A stretch of DNA of 64,000 bases from Amycolatopsis thermoflava N1165 (GCF_000473265.1 NZ_KI421511.1:2889560-2953559); one strand, 5' to 3'. Shown: positions 26,401 to 36,085, counted from the first letter of the stretch. Numbers and translations are program-made. Notes: generated from the letters alone by a model not told the origin.

Positions 26401-28229
26401 TCCCACAGCGCACTCCGGTTCAGCAGGGTCAGGATCCGCGCGGCCGGATCGGGATCGTCCGGCCGCAGCACCAGGTCCGGCGAGACCGGCGCCTCGTAGG
26501 GGTCGTCGACACCGGTGAACCCGCGGATCTCCCCCGCCCGCGCCTTCGCGTACATCCCCTTCGGGTCCCGGGCCTCGCACACCTCCAGCGGCGTGTCCAC
26601 GAACACCTCCAGGAACGGCAGCCCGGCCCGCTCGTGCACCTCCCGCACGCGGTCCCGGTCCGCCCGGTAGGGGCTGATCAGCGACGCGACCGCCACCACC
26701 CCGGCGTCGGCGAACAGGCGCGCCACCTCGCCGACGCGCCGCACGTTCTCCGCGCGGTCCGCGGCGCCGAACCCGAGGTCGGCGTTCAGCCCGTGCCGCA
26801 GGTTGTCCCCGTCCAGCAGGTAGGCCGGGCGGCCCGCCGCGACCAGCCGCCGCTCCAGCTCGACCGCGATCGTCGACTTCCCCGACGCCGACAGCCCGGT
26901 CAGCCACACCGTCAGCCCGCGCGTGGCGCGTTCCTCCCGGCCCACCGCCGCCGCGTGCCACACCACCCGGGACGCGGGCAGCGCGGGGCCGGTGATCATG
27001 CCCGCCGCCACGGTGTTCCCGGTCGTGTCGTCGACCAGGATGAAGCTGCCGGTGGCCCGGTTGCGCCGGTACGGGTCGAACAGCAACGGCTTCCGGGTGC
27101 GCAGCTGCACCCGGCCGATCTCGTTGAGCGCAAGCGCTTTCGCGGTCTCGTCGCGGTGCAGCGTGTCCACGTCGAGGCGGTAGTCCAGCTTCTGCACCGC
27201 CGCCGTGGTCTCCGCCGTGGTGTGCCGGATCGTGTACGTCGCGCCGGGGGTGAGCGAACCGGCCTCGGCGAGCCAGCACACCATCGCGTCCAGATCCTGC
27301 CCCGTGTGCGGCCGGTTCGCCGGGCGGCAGATCAGGTCGCCGCGGCCGACGTCCAGCTCCCCGGTCAGCTGCACGGTCACGGCCTGCGGCGGGAACGCCT
27401 CGGTGACCGGCATCCCGCCCGGCCCCCAGATCGCCGCGACCCGGCTGGACAACCCGGACGGCAGCACGACCACCTCGTCGCCCGGCTTGAACACCCCGCC
27501 GGCCACGGTCCCCGCGTAGCCGCGGAAGTCCCGGCCGCCCTGGCGGATCACGTACTGCACGGGCAGCCGCGCGTCGATCAGGTTGCGGTCGGAGGCGACA
27601 TGCACCTCCTCCAGGTGGTGCAGCAGCGACGTGCCCTCGTACCACGGCATGGACGCCGAACGGTGCACCACGTTGTCGCCGTGCAGCGCGGACACCGGGA
27701 TGAACGACAGGTCGGTCACGTCCAGCTTCATCGCGAACCGGCGGAAGTCCTCGCGGATCTCGTCGAACCGCTCCCGTGACCAGCCCACCAGGTCCATCTT
27801 GTTCACGCACAGCACCAGGTGCGGGATTCCCAGCAGGGAAGCCAGGAACGCGTGCCGCCGGGACTGCTGCAGCACACCCTTGCGCGCGTCGACCAGGACG
27901 AGCGCGAGGTCCGCTGTGGACGCTCCGGTGACCATGTTGCGCGTGTACTGGATGTGGCCCGGCGTGTCGGCGATGACGAACTTCCGCCGCGGCGTGGCGA
28001 AGTAGCGGTAGGCCACGTCGATCGTGATGCCCTGCTCGCGTTCGGCGCGCAGGCCGTCGGTGAGCAGCGCGAGGTTCGGGTAGTCCTCGCCGCGCTGCCT
28101 GCTCGCCCGCTCCACCGCGGCGAGCTGGTCGGTGAACAGCGACTTGGAGTCGAACAGCAGCCGCCCGATGAGCGTGGACTTGCCGTCGTCCACGCTCCCG
28201 GCCGTGGCCAGGCGCAGGAGCTGGGGCAT
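26397..28229 (-). CDS. cysNC: Sulfate adenylyltransferase subunit 1 / APS kinase fusion
   Basis: A 610-residue fusion making PAPS. The N-terminal EF-Tu-like GTPase (CysN) has GSVDDGKST at residues ~11-19, [17 protein letters not shown] and NKMD; it drives ATP sulfurylase with CysD. The C-terminal APS kinase (CysC) has a P-loop GLSASGKST near residue 445, [17 protein letters not shown] and [27 protein letters not shown]. Fused CysNC is common in actinobacteria. Its ATG overlaps the cysD stop by one base. A sulfotransferase that would use PAPS is encoded 2.5 kb away in the divergent direction. Confidence 0.97.
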   Translation of the reverse strand: MPQLLRLATAGSVDDGKSTLIGRLLFDSKSLFTDQLAAVERASRQRGEDYPNLALLTDGLRAEREQGITIDVAYRYFATPRRKFVIADTPGHIQYTRNMVTGASTADLALVLVDARKGVLQQSRRHAFLASLLGIPHLVLCVNKMDLVGWSRERFDEIREDFRRFAMKLDVTDLSFIPVSALHGDNVVHRSASMPWYEGTSLLHHLEEVHVASDRNLIDARLPVQYVIRQGGRDFRGYAGTVAGGVFKPGDEVVVLPSGLSSRVAAIWGPGGMPVTEAFPPQAVTVQLTGELDVGRGDLICRPANRPHTGQDLDAMVCWLAEAGSLTPGATYTIRHTTAETTAAVQKLDYRLDVDTLHRDETAKALALNEIGRVQLRTRKPLLFDPYRRNRATGSFILVDDTTGNTVAAGMITGPALPASRVVWHAAAVGREERATRGLTVWLTGLSASGKSTIAVELERRLVAAGRPAYLLDGDNLRHGLNADLGFGAADRAENVRRVGEVARLFADAGVVAVASLISPYRADRDRVREVHERAGLPFLEVFVDTPLEVCEARDPKGMYAKARAGEIRGFTGVDDPYEAPVSPDLVLRPDDPDPAARILTLLNRSALWE

Positions 28230-29140
28230 CAGAAGTAGCCCTCCTTCTTGCGGTCCTCCATGCCTGCCTCGGAAATCCGGTCGTCGGCACGGGTCGCGCC
28301 GCGCTCGGTGACGCGGGTCGCGGCGACCTCGGCGACCACTTCCGCCGGGTTCGCGGCGGTGGATTCCACGCAGCCGGTGCAGGTGGCGTCCCCGACGGTG
28401 CGGAACCGCACGGTCGCCTCGTACGGCTCCTCACCGTCGAGCAGGCGCAGGAACCTGGTGTGCGCCAGCAACATCCCGTCGCGCTGCACCACCGGGCGGC
28501 GGTGCGCGTAGTAGATCGCCGGCAGTTCGATGCGCTCGGCCGCGATGTAGGACCAGATGTCCAGCTCGGTCCAGTTCGACAGCGGGAACACGCGGATGTG
28601 CTCGCCGCGCCGGTGCCGCCCGTTGTAGAGGTTCCACAGCTCCGGCCGCTGGTTGCGCGGGTCCCACTGGCCGAACTCGTCGCGGAAGCTGAAGACGCGT
28701 TCCTTCGCGCGCGCCTTTTCCTCGTCGCGCCGGGCGCCGCCGAACACCGCGTCGAACCCGCCCTCGCGGATCGCCCGCAGCAGCGTGACGGTCTGCAACC
28801 GGTTGCGGGAGGCGCGCGGGCCGGTGTCCTCGGTGACGCGGCCGGCGTCGATGTCGTCCTGCACGCGGGCGACGTGCAGCCGCAGGCCCATCCGGTCCAC
28901 CACCCGGTCCCGGAACTCGATCACCTCGTCGAAGTTGTGGCCGGTGTCGACGTGCAGGACCGGGAACGGCAGCGGCGCGGGCCAGAACGCCTTGGCGGCC
29001 AGCGCGAGCATGACCACCGAGTCCTTGCCGCCGGAGAAGAGCAGCACCGGGTGCTCGAAGGTGGCCGCCACCTCGCGGAAGATGTGCACCGACTCCGCCT
29101 CGAGCAGTTCGAGGTGGGACAGCTCGTAGACCGTGGTCAC
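28229..29140 (-). CDS. cysD: Sulfate adenylyltransferase subunit 2
   Basis: A 303-residue CysD, the catalytic ATP sulfurylase subunit forming APS from sulfate and ATP. The PP-loop SGGKDS is at residues 36-41. The family segments [42 protein letters not shown] and [19 protein letters not shown] are intact. GTG at 29138-29140 is the start. A KstR-like inverted repeat lies 10 bases upstream, in the 57-bp region shared with the divergent SnoaL-like gene. No cysH was seen nearby, so a role beyond assimilation is possible. Confidence 0.97.
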   Translation of the reverse strand: MTTVYELSHLELLEAESVHIFREVAATFEHPVLLFSGGKDSVVMLALAAKAFWPAPLPFPVLHVDTGHNFDEVIEFRDRVVDRMGLRLHVARVQDDIDAGRVTEDTGPRASRNRLQTVTLLRAIREGGFDAVFGGARRDEEKARAKERVFSFRDEFGQWDPRNQRPELWNLYNGRHRRGEHIRVFPLSNWTELDIWSYIAAERIELPAIYYAHRRPVVQRDGMLLAHTRFLRLLDGEEPYEATVRFRTVGDATCTGCVESTAANPAEVVAEVAATRVTERGATRADDRISEAGMEDRKKEGYF

Positions 29141-29150
29141 CCGGAAAAAT

Positions 29151-29164
29151 TAGAACACGTTCTT
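29151..29164. promoter_or_regulatory. KstR-like inverted repeat between cysD and SnoaL-like gene
   Basis: TAGAACACGTTCTT contains the inverted repeat AGAAC-N2-GTTCT and fits the KstR (TetR family) consensus TnnAACnnGTTnnA except for the last base. It sits in a 57-bp divergent promoter region, where binding could control both directions. The name KstR-like refers only to the motif. Confidence 0.6.
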
Positions 29165-29197
29165 GCCAGCGGTCAACCGGGCGAGCATGCTGGGCGC

Positions 29198-29677
29198 ATG
29201 GACCTTGCCGCGATCGAGGCGATCCGCCGGACCAAGCACGCGTACCTGCGCTGCGTCGACCTGAAGCGCTGGGACGAGATCGGCGGGACCTTCACCGAAG
29301 ACGCCACCGCCGACTACGGCACCCCCACCTACGGCGACCCGATCCGCCTGTCCGGCCGCGACGCGATCGTGGGCTTCCTGCGCGAGCGCCTGGTGCCCGA
29401 GATCATCACGGTGCACCTGGCCACGCAGCCGGAGATCGACGTCGACGGCGACACGGCCACCGGCACGTGGGCCTTCCAGGACCAGGTGATCGCCACCCAG
29501 CACAACGTCGCGATCATCGGCGCCGCCTTCTACTCCGACCACTACCGGCGCGAGGCCGACGGCGTCTGGCGGATCTCGCACACCGGTTACGTCCGCACCT
29601 ACGAGGCGATGCTGTCGCTGGCGGACCTGAAGAGCTTCCAGCTCACCGCGAACCGGTGGGCCGTCCCGTCCGCTTAG
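29198..29677 (+). CDS. SnoaL/NTF2-like nuclear transport factor 2 family protein
   Basis: A 159-residue cone-shaped alpha+beta barrel protein: AIRRTKHAYLRCVDLKRWDEIGGTFTEDATADYG, a central region and DHYRREADGVWRISHTGYVRTYEAML. Such proteins serve as isomerases, hydratases or small binding proteins in steroid and polyketide metabolism. ATG 29198 starts the apparent SnoaL-DUF1214-SDR-sulfotransferase operon. Its TAG stop lies within the second KstR-like motif. Confidence 0.85.
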   Translation: MDLAAIEAIRRTKHAYLRCVDLKRWDEIGGTFTEDATADYGTPTYGDPIRLSGRDAIVGFLRERLVPEIITVHLATQPEIDVDGDTATGTWAFQDQVIATQHNVAIIGAAFYSDHYRREADGVWRISHTGYVRTYEAMLSLADLKSFQLTANRWAVPSA

Positions 29678-29688
29678 AACACGTTCCA
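29675..29688. promoter_or_regulatory. Second KstR-like motif before the DUF1214 gene
   Basis: TAGAACACGTTCCA matches TnnAACnnGTTnnA completely and shares the 13-base TTAGAACACGTTC with the site at 29150-29162. It overlaps the stop codon of the SnoaL-like gene and precedes the DUF1214 start by 10 bases. An internal operator/promoter is plausible. Confidence 0.55.
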
Positions 29689-29698
29689 GGAGTCGCCG

Positions 29699-30865
29699 GT
29701 GCTCACGCAGCCGCTCGCCGAGGCACTCGCCGAGGCCGAGAAGATCATTACCGAGGCACCGCACATCGCGAGCGAGGCCGACCTCGTGGAGGGTCTGGAC
29801 TACCTCGCCGGCAGCATCCGCGCCTCGCTGCAGATGGCCTGGGCGTACGAGAAGGACTTCCCGTTCTTCGTCCGCTCCACCGGCCCGTACACGAAGATGG
29901 GCCTGGACAACCCGGACACCCTGTACTTCCACTCCTACCTGCGCGATGACGCCGAGTACGTGGTCACCGGGCGGCGCGGCACCACCGCCGACCTGAGTTT
30001 CCAGGTGCTCAACGGCAACTACTCCCCCGTCGAGGTGCCGGACAGCCTCACCGCGTTCGACGACCGCGCCTTCGACATCGACGACGACGGCCGGTTCGAG
30101 ATCCGGTTCGGTCCCGGGCTGAGCGGCCCCAACCGCTTCCCGCTCGGGCCGGGCTCGGCGATGCTGATCGTGCGGGAAGTGTTCAGCGACTGGGCCGCCG
30201 AGCGACCGGGGATGGTGCGCATCCACCGCGCCGGCGCCGAAGGCGCGGCTCCGCCGCCGCTGTCGCGGGACACGCTCGCCAAGCGGTACGGCGTCGCGGG
30301 CAAGATCCTGCTGTCCCGGCTGAACACCTTCCTCGCCTTCCCGAAGTGGTTCTACCTCGACCTGCCGGTCAACACGATGACCGAGCCGCGCGCCACGCCC
30401 GGCGGGCTGAGCACCCAGTTCTCCTCGGTCGGGCACTACGACCTCGACGACGACCAGGCGATGGTGGTGACCGTGCCGCGCTGCGCGGACGCGCCGTACC
30501 AGGGCATCCAGCTGGGCAGCATGTGGTACATCTCGCTGGACTACGCCAACCACCAGACGAGCCTGACCGCGGACCAGGCGCGGGTGGACCCGGACGGGAA
30601 GATGCGGTTCGTCATCAGCGAGCGCGATCCCGGCGTGGCGAACTGGCTGGAGCGCACCGGGCATCGCCGCGGGTACGTGCAGATCCGGTGGCAGCGGCTG
30701 TCGCGTGACCTGAAACCGGACGACGGGCCGGAGGTCGAGATCGTGCCGGTGGCCGAGCTGCCGGACCGGCTGGCCTACTACGAGCAGGCGACGGTGACCC
30801 CCGCGGAGTGGTCCGCCCGGATCGCGGCCCGGCAGGCCGCCACGGCCGCGAGGATGCTGGGCTGA
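29699..30865 (+). CDS. DUF1214 domain-containing protein
   Basis: A 388-residue protein. The C-terminal half contains YQGIQLGSMWYISLDYANHQTSLTADQARVDPDGKMRFVISERDPGVANWLERTGHRRGYVQIRWQR, characteristic of DUF1214. The N-terminal half has LAGSIRASLQMAWAYEKDFPFFVRSTGPYTKMGLDNPDTLYFHSYL, as in mycobacterial homologues. The biochemical role is unknown; homologues often lie in lipid/steroid catabolic clusters. GTG 29699 is the start, and the stop overlaps the SDR start by one base. Confidence 0.85.
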   Translation: MLTQPLAEALAEAEKIITEAPHIASEADLVEGLDYLAGSIRASLQMAWAYEKDFPFFVRSTGPYTKMGLDNPDTLYFHSYLRDDAEYVVTGRRGTTADLSFQVLNGNYSPVEVPDSLTAFDDRAFDIDDDGRFEIRFGPGLSGPNRFPLGPGSAMLIVREVFSDWAAERPGMVRIHRAGAEGAAPPPLSRDTLAKRYGVAGKILLSRLNTFLAFPKWFYLDLPVNTMTEPRATPGGLSTQFSSVGHYDLDDDQAMVVTVPRCADAPYQGIQLGSMWYISLDYANHQTSLTADQARVDPDGKMRFVISERDPGVANWLERTGHRRGYVQIRWQRLSRDLKPDDGPEVEIVPVAELPDRLAYYEQATVTPAEWSARIAARQAATAARMLG

Positions 30866-31641
30866 TGTTGTTGCGCGACAAGGTGGTCGTGGTGTCCGGG
30901 GTCGGGCCGGGGCTGGGCCGGTCGATCGCGGTGGAGAGCGCGAAGGCAGGCGCGGACGTGGTGCTCGCGGCCCGCACCGAGTCCCGGCTGGCGGAGGTCG
31001 CCAAGGAGATCGACCAGCTGGGCCGCCGCACGATCTCGGTGCCGACGGACATCACCAGCGAGACCGACGCCCAGCGGCTCGTCGAGGCCACTGTAGACGC
31101 TTTCGGCCGGGTGGACGCGCTGGTGCACAACGCGTTCGCGATCCCGCCGATGACGAACCTGGCCGACGTGGACCTGGACGGTGTGCGCGCGGGGTTCGAG
31201 GCGAGCTCGATCGCGGCGCTGCGGCTGACCAGGTTGTTCCTGCCCGCGCTGGAGTCCGCGGGCGGCTCGGTCGTGGTGATCAACTCGGCGGTGCTGCGGC
31301 ATTCGCGGCAGCCGTACGGGCCGTACAAGATGGCGAAGGCGAGCCTGCTCGCGCTCGCGCAGAGCCTGGCGACCGAGCTGGGGCCGCGTGGCATCCGGGT
31401 CAACTCGGTGGCGCCCGGCTACATCTGGGCGGATTCGCTGAAGTGGTACTTCGGATATCTCGCCGAGAAGCGCGGGATCACGCGCGACGAGGTGTACGCC
31501 GAGACCGCCTCGACCATCGACCTGCGACGCCTGCCCGAACCGGACGAGATCGCCGACGCCGTGATCTTCCTGGCCTCGCCGATGGCGCGGGCCATCACCG
31601 GGCAGTGCCTGGACGTCAACTGCGGCGAGTACCACCATTGA
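30865..31641 (+). CDS. SDR family oxidoreductase
   Basis: A 258-residue classical short-chain dehydrogenase. Cofactor motif GVGPGLGRSIAVESA is at residues ~12-26; the catalytic region is VVVINSAVLRHSRQPYGPYKMAKASL with YxxxK; and RGIRVNSVAPGYIWADSLKWYFGYLAEKRGI matches a group common in mycobacterial lipid operons. ATG 30865 overlaps the DUF1214 stop. An alcohol/ketone conversion preceding or following sulfation is plausible. Confidence 0.9.
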   Translation: MLLRDKVVVVSGVGPGLGRSIAVESAKAGADVVLAARTESRLAEVAKEIDQLGRRTISVPTDITSETDAQRLVEATVDAFGRVDALVHNAFAIPPMTNLADVDLDGVRAGFEASSIAALRLTRLFLPALESAGGSVVVINSAVLRHSRQPYGPYKMAKASLLALAQSLATELGPRGIRVNSVAPGYIWADSLKWYFGYLAEKRGITRDEVYAETASTIDLRRLPEPDEIADAVIFLASPMARAITGQCLDVNCGEYHH

Positions 31642-31654
31642 GGAGGCTCCGGCG

Positions 31655-32791
31655 ATGAGCATCGGACGCGACAGCGTCGGCACGGTCGACGACCTGCACG
31701 CCTCCGCGACCCGGTTCTGCGGGTTGAGCGACTTCGGGGGCGACGAGCACCGCGAGGGCCTGGCCGTGCTGCTGGAGTCCTACGCGCGGGACGCCGCGCT
31801 GACCCCGTTCGGCAACAAGATCAAGCGCGCGTTCCTGCGGCAGGCGCTGGTGGCGCGGCTGCTCAGCGAGGAGGCGTGGAAGCGCTTTCCGGAGTACGCC
31901 GAGGTGCCGGTCGAGCGGCCGATCTTCGTCACCGGACTGCCCCGCACCGGGACCACCGCGCTGCACCGGCTGCTCACCGCCGATCCGGCGCACCAGGGGC
32001 TGGAGGTGTGGCTGGCCGAGGTGCCGCAGCCGCGGCCGCCGCGCGAGACGTGGGCGGACAACCCGGTGTTCCAGGGCATCCAGGCCGGGTACGAGAAGCA
32101 CCACGTCGAGCACCCGGAGTTCCTCGGCGTGCACCACAGCTCCGCGGAGCAGGTCGAGGAGTGCTGGCAGCTGCTGCGGCAGTCGGCGAAGTCGGTGTCG
32201 TACGAGTGCCTGGCGCACGTGCCGACGTACTCGGAGTGGCTGGCGGCGCAGGACTGGACCGACGCGTACGCGCGGCACCGGCGCAACCTGCAGCTGATCG
32301 GGCTGCCGGACCGGGACAAGCGGTGGGTGCTGAAGAACCCGTCGCACCTGTTCGCGCTGGACGCGCTGCTCGCGGTCTACCCGGACGCGCTGGTGATCCA
32401 GACGCACCGCGCGCCGGAGACGATCATCGCGTCGGTGTGCAGTCTCAACCAGCAGGCGTCGGCGGGCTGGTCGACGGTGTTCGAGGGCCCGGTGGTCGGC
32501 CGGTCGCAGCTGGAGCTGTGGTCCCGCGGCGCGGCGACCTTCAAGCGGGAACGGGCCAAGCACGACCCGGCGCAGTTCTACGACGTCGACTACGCCGACT
32601 TCGTGGCCGACCCGCTGGCGGTGGTCGCGTCGGTCTACGACCACTTCGGGCTGCCCTTCACGGCCGCCGCGGAGTCGGCGATGCGGGCGGTGTACGAGGA
32701 GAGCACCACCGGCGCCGGCCGCCCCTCGCACCGCTACACGCTGGAGGAGTTCGGCCTGACGGCCGAGGAGGTGCGGGAGCGCTTCGCCTGA
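31655..32791 (+). CDS. Sulfotransferase family protein
   Basis: A 378-residue PAPS-dependent sulfotransferase. The 5'-phosphosulfate loop IFVTGLPRTGTTALHRLL is near residue 92, and the 3'-phosphate-binding region is RWVLKNPSHLFALDALLAVYPDALVIQTHRAPETIIASVCSL. The family is the actinobacterial 'sulfotransferase_3' type, whose substrates include hydroxylated lipids. GAGGAGG precedes ATG 31655. PAPS would come from the nearby cysD-cysNC. It closes the SnoaL-DUF1214-SDR operon. Confidence 0.92.
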   Translation: MSIGRDSVGTVDDLHASATRFCGLSDFGGDEHREGLAVLLESYARDAALTPFGNKIKRAFLRQALVARLLSEEAWKRFPEYAEVPVERPIFVTGLPRTGTTALHRLLTADPAHQGLEVWLAEVPQPRPPRETWADNPVFQGIQAGYEKHHVEHPEFLGVHHSSAEQVEECWQLLRQSAKSVSYECLAHVPTYSEWLAAQDWTDAYARHRRNLQLIGLPDRDKRWVLKNPSHLFALDALLAVYPDALVIQTHRAPETIIASVCSLNQQASAGWSTVFEGPVVGRSQLELWSRGAATFKRERAKHDPAQFYDVDYADFVADPLAVVASVYDHFGLPFTAAAESAMRAVYEESTTGAGRPSHRYTLEEFGLTAEEVRERFA

Positions 32792-32813
32792 GGGCCGAGG
32801 ACGGCTGCCCCCG

Positions 32814-33392
32814 TCACGGCATCAGGCGGGAGAGGTGGTGATCCACGAGCGAGATCACCTCCGCCGGCGTCCGGTGTCCCAGCAGGACCGCGTCGCCGAG
32901 ACCGGCGACGAGGGCCAGCAGCAGGTCCGCTTCCCGGGTCGGGTCCAGGTCGGCGTGCAGGTCGCCGTGCGCCTGCGCGGCGGTGACCATGGCGGAGATG
33001 GCGTCGCGGAGTTGCGCGTGACCGAGGCGGAACCGCTCGGCGATCTCCGGGTCCTTCAACGCGCGCACCACGAACGCGTTCGCGACCAGCGCCTCGGTCC
33101 GGCTCTCGTCGTCAAGCGGCAGGAGGGCGATCAGCGCGGCGCGCAGGCCGGGCAGCTCGGCTTGCGCGGTCCGCAGCCGGTCGCCGACCCGGTCGCGCAG
33201 CGTCCGCGTGGCATAGCGCAGCATGTCGTCCCGGCTCGGGAAGTAGTGCTGCACCAGACCCTTGGAAATGCCGGCCTCGGCCGCGACCTCACCGAGACTC
33301 ACCGCTTCCAGGCCCCGGTCGGCCGCGATCCTGCGGACCGCGTCGGCGATGAGCTGTCGCCGCTGCTCGTGATCGACCCGCTTGGGCACCAA
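32814..33392 (-). CDS. TetR family transcriptional regulator
   Basis: A 192-residue TetR repressor with HTH LIADAVRRIAADRGLEAVSLGEVAAEAGISKGLVQHYFPSRDDML (the AcrR/BetI-like type with GLVQHYF). It is divergent from an alpha/beta hydrolase, with a near-palindrome in the 84-base gap. It converges with the sulfotransferase operon, so it could also be the KstR-motif binder, but the divergent hydrolase is the likelier target. Confidence 0.92.
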   Translation of the reverse strand: MVPKRVDHEQRRQLIADAVRRIAADRGLEAVSLGEVAAEAGISKGLVQHYFPSRDDMLRYATRTLRDRVGDRLRTAQAELPGLRAALIALLPLDDESRTEALVANAFVVRALKDPEIAERFRLGHAQLRDAISAMVTAAQAHGDLHADLDPTREADLLLALVAGLGDAVLLGHRTPAEVISLVDHHLSRLMP

Positions 33393-33441
33393 GCCACCTT
33401 TTCACAATACGAACGGATTGCAAACCGTCCCGGACCTGTTT

Positions 33442-33459
33442 ACGATGCGATCGTATCGT
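33442..33459. promoter_or_regulatory. Operator-like near-palindrome, TetR/hydrolase region
   Basis: ACGATGCGATCGTATCGT is an 18-base near-palindrome with one symmetric mismatch pair. It lies 17 bases before the hydrolase ATG and 49 bases from the TetR start. Binding by the adjacent TetR is inferred. Confidence 0.6.
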
Positions 33460-33476
33460 CAAACAGGGAGGTCCCC

Positions 33477-34379
33477 ATGACGCTCGGCGGATTCACGTCG
33501 CCGCAGGCCCGCGTCGCGTACGACGCGGCCTACGACCGGGGGTTCGCCGCGCTGCCCGCCCCCGCCGAAGAGCGCGACGTGGCCACGGCGTTCGGCACCG
33601 CGCGCGTCTACCGCTTCGGGGAACCCGGTCCCGCCCCGATGGTGCTGCTTCCCGGCCGGGCGGGCACGACGGTCATGTGGGAGCCCAACCTCCCCGCGTT
33701 CATCGCGCGCGGCCCGGTGTACGCGCTCGACCTGATCGGTGAGCCGGGACGCAGCGAGCAGACCGCGCCCATCCGCGACGCCGACGACCAGGCTGCGTGG
33801 CTCGACACCGTGCTCGCCACGCTGGGCCTGCGCGACGTCCACCTCGTCGGCTACTCCTTCGGCGGGTGGCTCGCAGCCAACTTGGCCGTGCGCGCACCGG
33901 ACCGGCTCGCCTCGCTGACCTTGATCGACCCGGTGCGGACCTTCGCCACGTTCCCGGGCTCCCTGCTCGTGCGCACCGCCCTCGCGCTCGTCCCCGGCAT
34001 CCGGCGCTGGGCCCGCCCCGCCTTCCTGGCCTGGATCTCCGGCGGAGCCGAGGTGGCCGAGGACGACCCGGTGGCCACGGTGATCGACGAGGGCATGCGG
34101 ACCTACCGGATCGCGCTGCCCACGCCCCTGCTGTTCACCGACGCGCAACTGCGCGGCCTGACCGTCCCCGTCCTCGCACTCATCGCGGCCCGCAGCGTCA
34201 TCCACGACGGCCGGCGTGCGGCCGCCCGCGCCCGGGAGCTGCTGCCGGACGCCCGCGTCGAGCTGTGGCCGGCGGCCACCCACGCGATCGCGGGCGAGTC
34301 GGCCGACGAGGTCAACGCCCGGGTGCTGGAGTTCCTCGCCGAGCTCGAGCAACGACGTGAGTCACCGGAGCGCGCCTGA
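33477..34379 (+). CDS. Alpha/beta hydrolase
   Basis: A 300-residue hydrolase with the nucleophile elbow GYSFGG (Ser near residue 127), acid region LIDPVRTF and C-terminal histidine in PAATHAIAGESADEV. The segment PMVLLPGRAGTTVMWEPNL provides the oxyanion region. ATG 33477 follows GGGAGG. It is divergent from the TetR gene that probably controls it. The substrate is unknown. Confidence 0.88.
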   Translation: MTLGGFTSPQARVAYDAAYDRGFAALPAPAEERDVATAFGTARVYRFGEPGPAPMVLLPGRAGTTVMWEPNLPAFIARGPVYALDLIGEPGRSEQTAPIRDADDQAAWLDTVLATLGLRDVHLVGYSFGGWLAANLAVRAPDRLASLTLIDPVRTFATFPGSLLVRTALALVPGIRRWARPAFLAWISGGAEVAEDDPVATVIDEGMRTYRIALPTPLLFTDAQLRGLTVPVLALIAARSVIHDGRRAAARARELLPDARVELWPAATHAIAGESADEVNARVLEFLAELEQRRESPERA

Positions 34380-34380
34380 T

Positions 34381-35226
34381 CTAGCGAACGCTGTCGAACC
34401 GTTCGGTGCCGACCACGCCGAGCAGCTGCAGCTTCTCCGCCGCCTCCGTGCGCGGCGGCGCCGTGAGCACCAGCAGCATCTGCGACTGGTCCTCGGTGAA
34501 CAGCACCTGGCAGTCCACCTCGATCTCACCCAGCTGGGGGTGCACGAGCACCTTGTGGTCCACGAACCGCTTGGCCACCTCGTGCCGTTCCCACAGCTCC
34601 GCGAACTCCGGGCTCGCCTTCGTGAGCACCCGCACCAGCTCGCCGGCCCGGGACTGCGGCCCCATCGACCCGAGTGCCGCCCGCAGGCCCGCCACGAGGG
34701 CCCGGCCCTGGCGCCCCCGGTCGTGCTCCGGGTAGATCCGGCGCTCCGCGGGATCGGTGAACCAGCGGTAGATCTCGCTGCGCGCCCAGCCCGTCAGGTG
34801 CGACCGGTCGCCGTAGAGGGCGTCCGCCATGCTGTTCTGCACCAGCACCTCGCCGAGGTTCGACAGGATCAGCGCGGGCGTGTCCGACAACCGGTCCAGC
34901 ACGCGCTGCAGGGCCGGCGCCACGTGCGCCGCCGCCACCACCGGTGTGGGTGCGTTGCGGCCGGCGATGCGGAACAGGTAGTCACGCTCGGTGCCGGTCA
35001 GGCGCAGCGCCCGGGCGAGCGCGGCCAGCATCTGCTCGCTCGGCTGCGGGCCACGCTGCTGCTCCAGCCGCGTGTAGTAGTCGGTGGACATCGCCGCCAG
35101 CGCCGCGACCTCCTCCCGCCGCAGCCCCGGCGCGCGGCGGCGCGGCCCGGCAGGGAGCCCGACGTCCTCCGGCCGCAGCTGTTCCCGGCGGCTGCGCAGG
35201 AACGCCGCCAGCTCCACACGGTCCAT
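34381..35226 (-). CDS. Helix-turn-helix regulator with MmyB-like ligand domain
   Basis: A 281-residue regulator. The N-terminal XRE domain reads LAAFLRSRREQLRPEDVGLP...RAPGLRREEVAALAAMSTDYYTRLEQQRGPQPSEQMLAALARALRL. The C-terminal MmyB-like PAS-type domain (SNLGEVLVQNSMADALYG...YRWFTDPAERRIYPEHD) binds fatty-acid-like ligands in a Chloroflexus homologue. It is divergent from an SDR gene (101-base gap), its likely target as in many actinobacteria. Confidence 0.9.
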   Translation of the reverse strand: MDRVELAAFLRSRREQLRPEDVGLPAGPRRRAPGLRREEVAALAAMSTDYYTRLEQQRGPQPSEQMLAALARALRLTGTERDYLFRIAGRNAPTPVVAAAHVAPALQRVLDRLSDTPALILSNLGEVLVQNSMADALYGDRSHLTGWARSEIYRWFTDPAERRIYPEHDRGRQGRALVAGLRAALGSMGPQSRAGELVRVLTKASPEFAELWERHEVAKRFVDHKVLVHPQLGEIEVDCQVLFTEDQSQMLLVLTAPPRTEAAEKLQLLGVVGTERFDSVR

Positions 35227-35326
35227 AACCCCAGTATCCGCCCCCGGGCCGGGCGAACCAGGGACCGCCGATCCCCCGATGAGCGATCTCTGCACCGGCC
35301 TGTCGCGCCCGGCCAGACTCGGGAGC

Positions 35327-36085
35327 ATGAACATCAGCGGAAACACCATCTTCATCCCGGGTTCCACCAGCGGCATCGGCCTCGCCCTCGCGCGGCGGCT
35401 GCGGGCCAAGGGCAACACGGTCATCGTCGGCGGCCGCCGCACCGAGCTGCTCGACTCACTCGCCGCGGACGGGTTCGACACCGTGCGCATCGACACCGCC
35501 GACGCAGGCAGCATCCGCGCCGCGGCCGACGAGGTCATCCGGAAGCACCCCGACCTCAACGTGGTCATCGCGATGTCCGGCATCATGCGCGTCGAGGACT
35601 GGCACCACCCGGAGGGCTTCCTGGCCTCGGCCGAGGAGACCGTGACGACGAACGTGCTCGGCCCGATCCGGCTCATCGCCGCGTTCGTCGAGCACCTCCA
35701 GAGCAAGCCCGACGCGACCATCGTGACCGTCTCCTCGGGCCTGGCGTTCGCCCCCCTGGCGGCCACACCGAGCTACAACGCGAGCAAGGCCGCCATCCAC
35801 ATGCTCAGCGAGTCGCTGCGGCTGCAACTGGCGGACACCTCCGTCAAGGTCGTCGAGCTGGAGCCGCCGTCGGTGCGCACGGCCCTGCTGCCCGGCCAGG
35901 AGGAGAGCGAGTTCGCCATGCCGCTCGACGACTTCGCCGACGAGGTGGTCAAGCTGTTCGAGACGCAGCCGGACGCCAAGGAGATCCAGGTGGAGAACGT
36001 GAAGTTCCTCCGCTACGGCGAGGCCCGCGGCGACTACGACCAGGTCGTGGCCACCCTCAACGCCGCGGACCCGCACGGCAAGTGA
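35327..36085 (+). CDS. SDR family oxidoreductase (DltE-like)
   Basis: A 252-residue short-chain dehydrogenase: IFIPGSTSGIGLALARRLRAKGNTVIVGGRR is the Rossmann motif, VVIAMSGIM replaces the usual NNAG, and VTVSSGLAFAPLAATPSYNASKAAIHML gives Ser, Tyr and Lys. It matches the DltE-type SDRs. ATG 35327 follows GGGAG. The 3' end overlaps a convergent TetR gene by 29 bases. Control by the divergent MmyB-type regulator is inferred. Confidence 0.9.
   Translation: MNISGNTIFIPGSTSGIGLALARRLRAKGNTVIVGGRRTELLDSLAADGFDTVRIDTADAGSIRAAADEVIRKHPDLNVVIAMSGIMRVEDWHHPEGFLASAEETVTTNVLGPIRLIAAFVEHLQSKPDATIVTVSSGLAFAPLAATPSYNASKAAIHMLSESLRLQLADTSVKVVELEPPSVRTALLPGQEESEFAMPLDDFADEVVKLFETQPDAKEIQVENVKFLRYGEARGDYDQVVATLNAADPHGK

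Noticed and set aside
30615..31403. Minus-strand frames opposite the DUF1214/SDR genes
   Set aside because: They are Ser/Thr/Arg-rich antisense readings of well-supported genes.
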